DNA of 64,000 bases. Source: Maricaulis sp039978735. GTDB taxonomy: Bacteria; Pseudomonadota; Alphaproteobacteria; Caulobacterales; Maricaulaceae. Shown piece by piece: positions 35,226-43,956 of the stretch. The notes beneath the pieces are model-generated. The model did no database searches. It was not told where the DNA came from and saw only the letters and a list, made by a program, of their open reading frames with translations. The position numbers were made by a program, and so were the translations under genes. Position 1 is the first letter of the stretch; each line of letters begins with the position of its first letter. The DNA lies in contig NZ_JBDWAS010000024.1 in the NCBI RefSeq assembly GCF_039978735.1, positions 1-64,000 of the forward strand, given 5' to 3'.

Positions 35226-35954
35226 ATGAGCAAGAGCATGATCGCAAAACCGGACACAGGCCCTGCCAGCCCGGCCCGACGGCGCCGGCGCCAGGCGGAC
35301 CGCCGCGAGGAATCGCGCGAACGCATTCTCGATGCCGCCGAAGCGCTCTTCGCCGGGGCCGGTTTCGAAGCTGTCTCCATGCGCCAGATCGCGACCGAGT
35401 CGGGCGTCGATACGGCTCTGATCCACTATTATTTCGGCACCAAGGCCGGTGTCATCGACGCCGTTCTCGAACGCCGCGCCGACATGGTGAACGCCCGCCG
35501 GACCGCATCGCTGGACGCCTATGCCCGCGAGCATGCCGGCAAGATGACCGGACCCGGCCTGGTACGCGCCTATCTGGAACCGACGTTCAGCTTCATTCTC
35601 GACGGCACACCCGGCCATCGTCACTACGGCTCGGTTATCGCGCGCCTCAACAGCGCTCCGATCCCCGCCGAGATCGGGCATGATTCCTCACCCTTCGATG
35701 CCGTAACCCAGCGTTTCGTGGAATTGCTGCGGGAGGTGCGGCCGGATTGCTCGCTGGCCGACCTCTACTGGTTCTACCACATGATGTCCGGCGCCATCAC
35801 GCTGTCGCTGGCCCAGACCGGCCGCATCGATCACCTCTCCGGCGGGCTGTGCAACTCCGCCGATGCCGCTACGATCCTGGAACGGATGTGCGAGATCTTC
35901 GGCCAGGGGATCGAGGCTCTGCCACCCACGATGGCAGACGGTGAAAACCCCTGA
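35226..35954 (+). CDS. TetR-family transcriptional regulator
   Basis: ATG 35226 is used because GGGAGG lies just upstream; the upstream open extension would overlap the operator. The 242-aa protein has a TetR helix-turn-helix at about residues 24-70 (RERILDAAEALFAGAGFEAV, SMRQIATESGVDTALIHYYF) and a C-terminal ligand domain (about 80-230). It is divergent from the receptor-hydrolase operon and probably represses it and itself via the palindrome at 35136-35173. Confidence 0.9.
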   Translation: MSKSMIAKPDTGPASPARRRRRQADRREESRERILDAAEALFAGAGFEAVSMRQIATESGVDTALIHYYFGTKAGVIDAVLERRADMVNARRTASLDAYAREHAGKMTGPGLVRAYLEPTFSFILDGTPGHRHYGSVIARLNSAPIPAEIGHDSSPFDAVTQRFVELLREVRPDCSLADLYWFYHMMSGAITLSLAQTGRIDHLSGGLCNSADAATILERMCEIFGQGIEALPPTMADGENP

Positions 35955-35955
35955 A

Positions 35956-35971
35956 ATACAATGCTTTGTAT
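35956..35971. repeat. Inverted repeat after tetR
   Basis: ATACAA-TGCT-TTGTAT lies just past the tetR stop in the 181-bp gap before the chemoreceptor gene. A second small repeat, GGCGG-TTAAC-CCGCC, is at 36080-36094. Either may be a terminator hairpin or an operator; neither has a T-run. Confidence 0.3.
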
Positions 35972-36135
35972 CATAGAAAATGACGAGCCTCGCGGGACAC
36001 GGAAATATCCCGCATGGCGGCTCGCGATTGCTGTCCCGCAGCCCCGCCGGACGCGCTTGCACGGGCGACGCAATTAGGGGGCGGTTAACCCGCCGGACCT
36101 ACCTCCGCCAATAGTCCATTCCAGCGGAGTTTCGC

Positions 36136-37920
36136 ATGTTCAGCCTGAAGAAGATCGTGGCAATTCTTTGCGTGGTGAACCTGATTGCCAGTGCCTTTCT
36201 TGTGTTCAGCGTCGTGAAACTCAACGCCTCGCACACCGAGGTGAGCGCCGCATTCGAACAGCAATACAATTCCTACCTGCTTGCGGACGAACTGCGGCAG
36301 AGCTCGGACGATCTGACCCGGCTGGCGCGCACCTATGTGGTCACGGGCGACGAAGCTTTCCGGGACCAGTACAACGCCATTGTCGAAATTCGCGACGGCA
36401 CCCGTCCGCGTCCCGAAGACTATCACCGCATCTACTGGGACTTCGTGGCGGCCGGCGCTTCGGCACCGCGGCCGGCGACCGGGTCGGCCTCCCTCACCGA
36501 GCTGATGGCGGACGCCGGCTTCACCGATGCCGAATTCGCCCTGCTCGACCAGGCCAAGGCCAACTCCGACGCGCTCATAGCGCTGGAAGTGCGGGCCATG
36601 AATCTCGTTGAAGCCGTGGCATCGGGTCGCTCGTCCGATCCGGAGGGCGATCTGCGCGAGGCCCGCGAGCTGATGCACTCGGCGGACTATCACCGCTACA
36701 AGGCCGAGATCATGCAGCCGGTCGACGATTTCTTCGTGATGCTGGAAAGCCGGACGGGCGACCGGATTGCTGAAGCGCGCTCTGTCTCGCACTTCTACGA
36801 AACGCTGACCAATGTCTCGGTCGGACTGCTCATCCTGACCCTGCTCGCCTTTGCAGGCTTCGTCCTGACGCGGGTCCTGCGCGGCCTGAACACGCTTCAG
36901 GGTGCCATGGTGCGGATTGCCGGGGGCGATCTGGATGCTGAGATCCCGGCGGCGGACCGCACGGACGAGATCGGCCAGATGGGCCGTGCCCTGGAGGCAT
37001 TCCGCCAGAACGCCATCGAGGTGAAACGCCTGGAGGAGAATGAAGCCCGCTCGAAGGAGCAGGCCGCAGAGGAGGCGCGGGCCCTGCGCAATCAGCTTGC
37101 CGGCGAGTTCGAGGGCTCTGTGGGGTCGATCGTGTCGGCCATCGCATCGGCGGCCCAGCAGACCCGCGCTTCGGCAGAGACGTTGTCGCGCTCCTCGGCC
37201 GCGACATCCGAGCAATCGACCGCCGTCGCAACGGCTGCCGAACAGGCTTCCGGCAATGTCCAGACCGTCGCCAGCGCCGCAGAGGAAATGTCCAGCTCCA
37301 TTGCCGAGATCACCCGTCAGGTCGGCCGCTGCAGCGAAGTGACCAGTATCGCCGTGGAAGACGTCAGCAATACCGACGAACGCGTCCGCCAGCTCACCCA
37401 GTCCGTGTCCGAGATCGACAAGGTTCTCTCGCTGATCACCGCCATTGCCGAACAGACCAACCTGCTGGCCCTCAACGCCACGATCGAGGCGGCCCGGGCC
37501 GGCGAGGCCGGCAAGGGCTTCGCCGTCGTCGCCTCCGAGGTCAAGGAACTGGCCGGCCAGACCGCACGCGCCACTCACGAGATCGCCGGCCAGATCCGCG
37601 GCATCCAGGACTCCACGGAAGGGACCGTCGGGGCGATCCGCACCATCGGCAAGACGATCACCGACGTTCAGGAAATCGCCGCTGCGATCGCGGCCGCCGT
37701 CGAGGAGCAGAGCGCAGCGACCAGCGAGATTGCACGCAATATCGAAGAGGCTGCCAAGGGCACGATCGAAGTGACCTCCAGCATCACCCATGTCGCCACG
37801 GCCGCGTCGGAGACGGGTCAGGCCGGCAACGACCTGCTGGATGCTGCCCAGGACCTGTCAGACCAGTCGTCTGCGCTCAGCCGGCAGGTTGACGGCTTCC
37901 TCGCGCAGATCCGCGCCTGA
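36136..37920 (+). CDS. Methyl-accepting chemotaxis protein
   Basis: This 594-aa receptor has helix 1 at about 6-28, a helical periplasmic sensor domain (about 30-220), helix 2 at about 223-245, a HAMP domain (about 246-300) and a cytosolic signalling domain with the conserved hairpin tip (IAEQTNLLALNATIEAARAG, EAGKGFAVVASEVKELA). No C-terminal CheR-binding pentapeptide is present. No other che genes are nearby. The ligand is unknown. Confidence 0.94.
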   Translation: MFSLKKIVAILCVVNLIASAFLVFSVVKLNASHTEVSAAFEQQYNSYLLADELRQSSDDLTRLARTYVVTGDEAFRDQYNAIVEIRDGTRPRPEDYHRIYWDFVAAGASAPRPATGSASLTELMADAGFTDAEFALLDQAKANSDALIALEVRAMNLVEAVASGRSSDPEGDLREARELMHSADYHRYKAEIMQPVDDFFVMLESRTGDRIAEARSVSHFYETLTNVSVGLLILTLLAFAGFVLTRVLRGLNTLQGAMVRIAGGDLDAEIPAADRTDEIGQMGRALEAFRQNAIEVKRLEENEARSKEQAAEEARALRNQLAGEFEGSVGSIVSAIASAAQQTRASAETLSRSSAATSEQSTAVATAAEQASGNVQTVASAAEEMSSSIAEITRQVGRCSEVTSIAVEDVSNTDERVRQLTQSVSEIDKVLSLITAIAEQTNLLALNATIEAARAGEAGKGFAVVASEVKELAGQTARATHEIAGQIRGIQDSTEGTVGAIRTIGKTITDVQEIAAAIAAAVEEQSAATSEIARNIEEAAKGTIEVTSSITHVATAASETGQAGNDLLDAAQDLSDQSSALSRQVDGFLAQIRA

Positions 37921-37952
37921 TCCCGCGACGGCTCCGAGCGCTCGAGAACATG

Positions 37953-37997
37953 AGCTTGAACCGGCAGCGGCACAGGTCCCTACTGCCGGTTCAAGCT
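37953..37997. terminator. Strong convergent hairpin between chemoreceptor and porin genes
   Basis: Perfect 15-bp arms AGCTTGAACCGGCAG (37953-37967) and CTGCCGGTTCAAGCT (37983-37997) enclose a 15-nt loop. The hairpin lies between two convergent genes with stops at 37920 and 38004, which fits a bidirectional terminator even though no T-run follows. Confidence 0.7.
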
Positions 37998-38003
37998 GCG
38001 CGA

Positions 38004-39188
38004 TCAATAGTCGAAGACCAGGCTCAGCCAGATCTTGGTCCGGTCTGCCGGTCCGCCCGCATCGCCGTCGAAGACGGCGGCCTTGGCCTCCGCCGACAGA
38101 CGCTCGCTCAGCGCCAGGCCGGCCACGAGATCGAGCTCGGATCCATAGTCGATATCGCCGTCATCGGATGCGAAATCATGCCAGGCAAAGCCCAGGCTGA
38201 CCGGTCCCGGCGCAGCATCCGGGAAGCGCCAGCTGCCGCGCACATAGAGGTCGCGCAGACCGTCGGCCGGGGTCGACAGGAAGACATCCGCCGCGCCCTG
38301 GAATTTGTGCAGCGTGGCGAGCGGCGTCTGGAAGCCCTGCACTCCGTCGCCGCCCAGCACCTCGATCCCGCCGCCGATGGAGAGATTTCCGGACCGGTAG
38401 TCCGCTTCGGCCCGCAGATAGGTCAGGTCGAAATCGCCGGTACTGGCGCCGTAGTCGGACTGATTGGCCAGTTCGAACCGGTAGGCGATCGCCTCGTGCG
38501 TACCGGTCAGGCGCAGCCCCAGCGTCTGTGAGGACAGGGCCGGCGCATTGTCGAAATCGAGCAGGAGCGCGAAGGCAGCAACTTCGCCCAGCGGTGTGTC
38601 CACGCGCGCCTCGCCGGCGTGGGAGGCACTGTCCAGCTCGCCCAGCGGGTGGTCGTCGCCGAAAATGCGGTGGACGCGATCGATATAGGTGTAGTCCAGC
38701 GTCACCGGCCAGCTGTCGCCGCTGGTGATCCGTATCGCGTCGACCGACTGGCTGTTCTGGCGAAAGCCGACCGGCCCGGCAAAGCGCTGATCGCCCAGCA
38801 CGAACCATTGCCGCCCCAGCGTGACGCCAACACCGGTCTCACTACGCCAGGATATCTGCGCCCGGTTCAGCTCGGTGATCTCCGGATCGGCGACGACCGG
38901 ATAGCCCGGATTCGGGGTGACGGTATCGGCGAAATCGTCGATCAGGTGCGCGGTGTTTTCACCCTCCAGCAGAACGGAGAACCCGTTCCGGCGCGGTGTC
39001 TCGAAGCCGAAACGGGTCCGCAGGGTCAGCGCCGAAGCCGTCTCTGCCAGGCCGTCCTGGTCGACGTTTTCATAGCGCAGGCGCATGTTGAGAATGAGAT
39101 TGTCGGCCAGACCGTCGTCTGCGAGCGCGGATGAGGACAACACGACCGGCGCGGCCAGCGCGGCGGTGGCAAGAAGCAGGGCTTTCAT
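38004..39188 (-). CDS. Porin-like outer-membrane beta-barrel protein
   Basis: ATG 39188 (MKALLLATAALAAPVVLSSS) is used; the frame is open further upstream without signal. The 394-aa product has a signal peptide ending SALAD and a barrel-like body of alternating strands ending in a Tyr (LVFDY), as in alginate-export/porin families (LNRAQISWRSETGVGVTLGR is the recognisable strand pair). The ligand is not predictable. A palindrome TTGCGCCAGCGCAA centred 66 bp upstream, nearly identical to the one before norZ, suggests control by NO or low oxygen, hence possibly transport of nitrogen oxyanions. Confidence 0.8.
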   Translation of the reverse strand: MKALLLATAALAAPVVLSSSALADDGLADNLILNMRLRYENVDQDGLAETASALTLRTRFGFETPRRNGFSVLLEGENTAHLIDDFADTVTPNPGYPVVADPEITELNRAQISWRSETGVGVTLGRQWFVLGDQRFAGPVGFRQNSQSVDAIRITSGDSWPVTLDYTYIDRVHRIFGDDHPLGELDSASHAGEARVDTPLGEVAAFALLLDFDNAPALSSQTLGLRLTGTHEAIAYRFELANQSDYGASTGDFDLTYLRAEADYRSGNLSIGGGIEVLGGDGVQGFQTPLATLHKFQGAADVFLSTPADGLRDLYVRGSWRFPDAAPGPVSLGFAWHDFASDDGDIDYGSELDLVAGLALSERLSAEAKAAVFDGDAGGPADRTKIWLSLVFDY

Positions 39189-39246
39189 GATGGGAACTCC
39201 CGGGATTGTGACCCGTCCTCGATAGGCCCGTTGCCGCCACGTCCAA

Positions 39247-39260
39247 TTGCGCCAGCGCAA
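39247..39260. promoter_or_regulatory. NnrR/FNR-type palindrome (porin side)
   Basis: TTGCG-CCAG-CGCAA is a perfect 5+5 palindrome of the CRP/FNR superfamily spacing. Including flanks (CCAATTGCGC then AGCGCAA) it differs by only one central base from the site at 50466 before norZ. Confidence 0.75.
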
Positions 39261-39282
39261 GCGAGCGGCGCAAAGCCCTGGT

Positions 39283-39296
39283 TTGACCTGCGTCAA
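39283..39296. promoter_or_regulatory. FNR/FixK-type box (PLP-decarboxylase side)
   Basis: TTGAC-CTGC-GTCAA is a perfect palindrome close to the FNR/FixK consensus (TTGAT-N4-ATCAA). It is centred about 69 bp before the decarboxylase ATG, a normal activator distance. Confidence 0.72.
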
Positions 39297-39357
39297 AAGG
39301 CCGGATGCCCGATCGTGCGAAAAAGCGCAGCCTGCACCGCCAAAAAAGGGACGATCC

Positions 39358-41121
39358 ATGACTTCACGCGACGACGCCGTGGGCGCAAAGGCCTACTTCC
39401 CCGGTCCCAAGTCGGAGAACGAGGCCTGGGTCCGGGCCGAATTCCAGGCCATTCTCGATGACTGGTTCGACTGGCGCAAAAGCGACCGCACCGGCGATCC
39501 CGTCGCGATCAGCCGGGACGACCGCCTCTCCGCCGGTTTCCTCGCCGAGCGCGAGCGGATGAGCCAGGAGCTCGATACGCTCAAGACGCTGATGCGGCGT
39601 GAAACGCCGACCTACTCGCCGCGCTATGCCGGCCACATGGTGTCGGAGCTCACCCTGCCGGCCCTGTTCGGCCAGCTGACCGCCCTGCTGCACAATCCGA
39701 ACAATACATCCAAGGAAGTCTCGCGCGTCGGCACCGTGATCGAAGCCGAAGCCATCGGCATGCTGGCGGAGATGATCGGCTATGACCCGGCCACGGCCCG
39801 GGGGCATTTCACCTCCGGCGGAACGGTGGCGAATTTCGAGGGGGTCTGGCGGGCCCGCTACCGGCTGGATCACTGGCTGTCACTGGCGCTGTGGATCGCC
39901 GAAAACACCGGCGAGCCCCTCAATGTTTTCGAGGCCGCACACATGGGCTGGACACGCTATGCCGCCCTCGTGAAGCAGCACGCCCCGGACCCTGATGCGC
40001 TGCGCAACTGCAGCGCCGTGGCGGGCAATCCGGCCGACGTGTTCCGCCGCCTCTCCAGGGCCGCCGGGCATCACTATCTCGGCCCGGTCGTGCTGGTTCC
40101 GGCGAGCAAGCATTTCTCCTGGCGCAAGGCTGCCAATGTGTTCGGGCTGGGTGAAGAGGCCTTCTGGGAAATCGGCCTGGACGCCGAGGGGCGTTTCGAT
40201 CTTGCTGATCTGGAACGCCGGGTGACCGAGGCGGAAGCCGCGGCACGGCCGGTGCTCGCCGTCGTTTCGGTTGCCGGCACGACAGAGACCGGCGAGATCG
40301 ATCCGATCGACCGCATCGCCGACCGGCTGGATCAGTGGCGGACCGAGCGCGGCTGGCGGATCTGGCACCATGTCGACGCCGCCTATGGCGGTTTCCTGTG
40401 CACGATTCCGGGCGGTCCGCATGAAACCGTCCTCCAGCCCGCGACGATCGCCGCACTGAAGGCCGTCTCGCGCGCCCATTCGGTGACGATCGACCCCCAC
40501 AAGCTGGGCTTCGTGCCCTATGCCTGCGGCGCGTTTCTCGCCCGCGACGCCGACCACTACACGGTCTCGGTCTTCGACGCGCCCTATCTGGAGCGGCCGC
40601 AGATCTCCGACGATCCCTGGATATCGACGCTGGAGGGGTCGCGCTCGGCAGCCGGAGCGACGGCTGTCTGGCTGACCGGCCGCACGATCGGCTTTGCGCC
40701 CGACCGGTTCGGCGCCCTGCTGGCCGGCATGATCCGGTCGGGCGATGTCTTCCGCAACGAGGTCCTGGGCGATCTTGACGGTGTGCATGTACTCGAACCG
40801 GTCGATGCCAATATCGTGTGCTTCTCGCTCGGCACCCCCGGCGAAGCGCTGAGCGCGGCCAATCGCCGGACCCGGGCCCTCTACGACGCCCTGTGTGCCG
40901 CCGGCGATTTCGTCGTCACGACCACCACGCTGGGCAGCGTCAATCATCGCGGCCAGATCGGGCGTCACATCGCCAGGTTCGACGGCAAGGCGGACGAAGC
41001 CCGGCTGGTCCTGATCCGGTGCGTCTTCATGAACCCCTACTGGGCCAGCGAAGCCATACGCGACGCGATGGTGCCACAATTCGCCGCCACGATCCGGCAG
41101 GCTCTGGCCACGCTCGATTGA
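39358..41121 (+). CDS. PLP-dependent decarboxylase (group II, glutamate/aromatic-amino-acid type)
   Basis: ATG 39358 follows AGGGA; upstream in-frame ATG 39247 lies inside a regulatory palindrome. The 587-aa protein has fold-type I PLP motifs: HFTSGGTVANFEG, VVSVAGTTETGEIDPI, HHVDAAYGGF (cofactor Asp) and TIDPHKLGFVPYACGAF with the Schiff-base Lys. It decarboxylates an amino acid; glutamate, tyrosine or another are possible. The FNR-like box upstream suggests induction at low oxygen, consistent with a role in acid or redox balance, but this is inference. Confidence 0.87.
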   Translation: MTSRDDAVGAKAYFPGPKSENEAWVRAEFQAILDDWFDWRKSDRTGDPVAISRDDRLSAGFLAERERMSQELDTLKTLMRRETPTYSPRYAGHMVSELTLPALFGQLTALLHNPNNTSKEVSRVGTVIEAEAIGMLAEMIGYDPATARGHFTSGGTVANFEGVWRARYRLDHWLSLALWIAENTGEPLNVFEAAHMGWTRYAALVKQHAPDPDALRNCSAVAGNPADVFRRLSRAAGHHYLGPVVLVPASKHFSWRKAANVFGLGEEAFWEIGLDAEGRFDLADLERRVTEAEAAARPVLAVVSVAGTTETGEIDPIDRIADRLDQWRTERGWRIWHHVDAAYGGFLCTIPGGPHETVLQPATIAALKAVSRAHSVTIDPHKLGFVPYACGAFLARDADHYTVSVFDAPYLERPQISDDPWISTLEGSRSAAGATAVWLTGRTIGFAPDRFGALLAGMIRSGDVFRNEVLGDLDGVHVLEPVDANIVCFSLGTPGEALSAANRRTRALYDALCAAGDFVVTTTTLGSVNHRGQIGRHIARFDGKADEARLVLIRCVFMNPYWASEAIRDAMVPQFAATIRQALATLD

Positions 41122-41130
41122 GATCGCGGC

Positions 41131-41166
41131 AAAGAAAAAGGGTCGCGATGTCCCGCATCGCGACCC
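41131..41166 (-). terminator. Rho-independent terminator of the copper-receptor operon
   Basis: On the minus strand the arms GGGTCGCGATG and CATCGCGACCC (11 bp, 5-nt loop) are followed by TTTTTCTTT (plus strand 41131-41139). It lies 22 bp past the receptor stop at 41189 and can also stop plus-strand read-through from the decarboxylase gene. Confidence 0.88.
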
Positions 41167-41188
41167 TCCAGTTCCCCGGATTGCGCGG

Positions 41189-43321
41189 TCAGAAGGCCGC
41201 GCTGATCCGGGCGTAGGCGCCGCGCCCCTGACCTGGCAGGCGGTCACCCACGGCCACGTCGCCACCGGCGACGCGATTATAGCCGGACAGGTGTCTCTCA
41301 TAGGTCTCGTCGAACAGGTTCTCTACGCCCAGCGTGACGAGGACATTGTCCCGGGCATACCAGTCGAGATTGGCACCGAAGACCGCATAGCCGTCGGTCG
41401 CCTGCTCCGAATTGGTGGCTGAAACACGATCCTGTTCGGCCACGAACTGGCTCTCCAGCGACACGCTCCAGTCCGCCTGCTCATAGGTCAGGTCGAGCAG
41501 GAGGCGCGCCGGGGCCATCCGGTAGAGCGGCTCGTCGATATCGCGGCGATCGCCCTTGACGAGGGATGCCACGCCATCGATGCGCCAGGCGCGGGACAGC
41601 CGCCAGCCGAAGTCGGCATCCACGCCGAAGAACTCGGCGTCGACATTGGCAAAGCGCAGCGGTGTGGCATCGCCATTCATCATCGAGACCATTTCCACCG
41701 GCGTATCGATCACGCCCGGCGTGGCGTCATAGGCAACGCCCTGGATGAAATCGTCGACCCGGCGGTAGAAGACGGTCGGGCGGACATAGACGCTGTCGCC
41801 GCGCCAGTCGAAGCCGGCCTCGATACTGTCGGCCGTCTCGGGCTCGAGATGCAGGTCGCCGACATAGGTATTGCCGTCGGCCAGGCCGCCGCTGGCGCCC
41901 GTGGGCAGCCAGGCATAGCGCTCCACATAGGACGGCATGCGCGTCTTGCGGGCCAGGGTGAGACGCCAGGTCAGCGGACCATCCGTGTGCCGCCAGAAGC
42001 GCGCCACCGCATCGACCGTCGTGTCGTCATGCGCACGATCGGCCATGTTGAACATGCCGGCCAGCATCTGCGCCCCGGCCGGAACTGCCGCGCCCGTACG
42101 GGCAGGGCCGGCATCGTCGGAATGCCAGTCGGCGCGGATACCCAGCTCGCTTTCCAGCGACAGGATCACGCCTTCCCACTGGGCGTAGGCGCCAGTGCGT
42201 TCGATCGTTATGTCCGGCAGCGAGCCGAGGAAGAAGGCGGCATTGTTCGGATTGGAGATCAGAACATCGTGTTCGGCCTCTTCCCGGTCGATACCCAGTT
42301 CCAGATCGCCGCCCAGGGCCGCAAATCCGAGGGACAGCTCGGCAGAAACCGTGTTGGCCGTTGCCACCGTATAGCGGTGCCGCATCGGATCGGGATTGGG
42401 GCGCTGGGAGAAATTGTCCATGCCATGGCTGACATCCGTCCAGCCAATGGCGGCGTCGATGGCGATGCCGCCGGCCACGCCTTCATAGGCCAGACGTGCA
42501 ACATCGGTTTCGACATGCTCGATATCCATCGCCAGCGCCGCATTGCCCGTCGGCCCCGTATCGAGACGGCGATAGTCGAGCGACACGGCATGATCGCCGC
42601 TCGCCAGCCCGCCGCCCAGGCCATAGACCGTGCGCTCGTGATGGCTGTTGGGAATGTCACCACCGGAGAAGGCGATATCGCCGCCCTCCTCGCGCGAGAA
42701 CAGAAGCTGGAAGCGCCGGCCTTCGCTGGCACCGCCCGCGACACCGCCCACGGCATAGGATCCGTCGACACTGCGCACGGAGGCCATGGTCTGCGTCTCG
42801 TATTCGATCTCGTGACCGGACGCGAAGTCGACGCCCTTGAGGATGACATTCATGCCGCCGCCCATGCCGGGCCCGCGGCTGACCGCGGCCACACCGCGAT
42901 CGACCTCGATGCGCTCGACCAGCGGCATCGGCGCATAGTGAAGCGGGGGATCCATCAGGTTGGGGCCACCGGACATCACCGCAGCCCCGTCGATCGCGAC
43001 GGGCGCACGCGAGCCGAACAGGCCGCGATACTGGACCTGGCCGGAGATCGAACCATTGTCGACAAGCGCCGCACCGGGCAGACGCGCCACCAGGCTGGCG
43101 GCATCAGGCCCCAGCAAGGGCGCCTGTTCGGGGGAGACGTGCTCTTCGATGGTCACGTTCGTGGTGATCCGGAAGCCGGTGACCACGATGACATCCTGGA
43201 CAGCGGGCGCCGCCGGTTCTTCGGGGCGTTGATTGACGTGTTCGGACGCGCTGGCGGCACTTCCCAGGGAGATCGCCGCGGCGAGGGACGCGCTGGCGAG
43301 ATAAAGCGATTTGCGTGACAT
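41189..43321 (-). CDS. TonB-dependent copper-receptor-like protein (OprC/NosA type)
   Basis: ATG 43321 (MSRKSLYLASASLAAAISLG) is used; a longer open frame runs upstream without a signal peptide. The 710-aa receptor has a signal peptide, a TonB box (QDVIVVTGFRI), a plug with QVQYRGLFGSRAPVAIDGA and MGGGMNVILKG, and a barrel ending in Phe. The plug pattern and the conserved MDPPLHYAPMP motif are those of OprC/NosA copper receptors. It is the last gene after nirK and pseudoazurin, both copper proteins, and probably supplies their copper. Confidence 0.87.
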   Translation of the reverse strand: MSRKSLYLASASLAAAISLGSAASASEHVNQRPEEPAAPAVQDVIVVTGFRITTNVTIEEHVSPEQAPLLGPDAASLVARLPGAALVDNGSISGQVQYRGLFGSRAPVAIDGAAVMSGGPNLMDPPLHYAPMPLVERIEVDRGVAAVSRGPGMGGGMNVILKGVDFASGHEIEYETQTMASVRSVDGSYAVGGVAGGASEGRRFQLLFSREEGGDIAFSGGDIPNSHHERTVYGLGGGLASGDHAVSLDYRRLDTGPTGNAALAMDIEHVETDVARLAYEGVAGGIAIDAAIGWTDVSHGMDNFSQRPNPDPMRHRYTVATANTVSAELSLGFAALGGDLELGIDREEAEHDVLISNPNNAAFFLGSLPDITIERTGAYAQWEGVILSLESELGIRADWHSDDAGPARTGAAVPAGAQMLAGMFNMADRAHDDTTVDAVARFWRHTDGPLTWRLTLARKTRMPSYVERYAWLPTGASGGLADGNTYVGDLHLEPETADSIEAGFDWRGDSVYVRPTVFYRRVDDFIQGVAYDATPGVIDTPVEMVSMMNGDATPLRFANVDAEFFGVDADFGWRLSRAWRIDGVASLVKGDRRDIDEPLYRMAPARLLLDLTYEQADWSVSLESQFVAEQDRVSATNSEQATDGYAVFGANLDWYARDNVLVTLGVENLFDETYERHLSGYNRVAGGDVAVGDRLPGQGRGAYARISAAF

Positions 43322-43416
43322 GGCGGGACTCCACGCGGTGAATAAGGTCAGGGAGAAGAAGGGTGCGGACGGCAGCGCAAGAGAGGGAGGGAGGACGCGC
43401 CGCCGCCCGTGGAAGA

Positions 43417-43869
43417 TCAGTCGTCGATCTGCTGGAAGAGGGCTTCCATGCGCTGGCGGGCACGGCCCGGCTGGCGCACACCGGCAGCCGCGTCCAGGTT
43501 CGGGGCGTCGCCCTCGCCGACCTTGATCAGGGCCACCATGCCCAGACCGTAGTGCGGCAGGCATTTCACGCCATAGACGCCATCGGCCGTGAAGGTGACG
43601 GAGACATCCTCATTCATGCGGCCACGGAAGGTTTCACCACCTTCGGGCACCATGCCGGGAATGGTTTCGGCATTGTGGGCCCGGTCCGTGGCGACGAAGG
43701 TCACCGTGTCGCCCGGGGCGACTTCCAGATAGGCCGGTTCGAAAACCATCGACTGGCCGTCGGCGCCGCGGTTGAGCATATGAATTTCATGGTCTTCCGC
43801 CAGAGCTGTGCCGGCCGGCAGGGCGGCGGCGAAGATGGCGGCGGCGAGGGGGAGGAGAGCGCGTTTCAT
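43417..43869 (-). CDS. Pseudoazurin (type 1 copper electron carrier)
   Basis: This 150-aa protein has a signal peptide (residues 1-24, TALAED). Blue-copper ligands are His65 (DRAHNAE), Cys103, His106 and Met111 (VKCLPHYGLGM), the exact C-x2-H-x4-M spacing of pseudoazurins. It carries single electrons to copper nitrite reductase in the periplasm. The nirK gene ends 87 bp upstream, so the two are probably co-expressed. Confidence 0.93.
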   Translation of the reverse strand: MKRALLPLAAAIFAAALPAGTALAEDHEIHMLNRGADGQSMVFEPAYLEVAPGDTVTFVATDRAHNAETIPGMVPEGGETFRGRMNEDVSVTFTADGVYGVKCLPHYGLGMVALIKVGEGDAPNLDAAAGVRQPGRARQRMEALFQQIDD

Positions 43870-43956
43870 TGGGGTCAGGCCTTCTTGGTTTGGGACAAGG
43901 TGATGAAGCGGGGCGGCATGGGGAGGGAGGCCCGCCCCGCTTCCTCGCGATCGGGC

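Noticed and set aside
43885..43898. TTGGTTTGGGACAA before pseudoazurin as a further FNR-type site
   Set aside because: It lies 16-29 bp before the start codon, too close for an activator site, and the arms are not symmetric.
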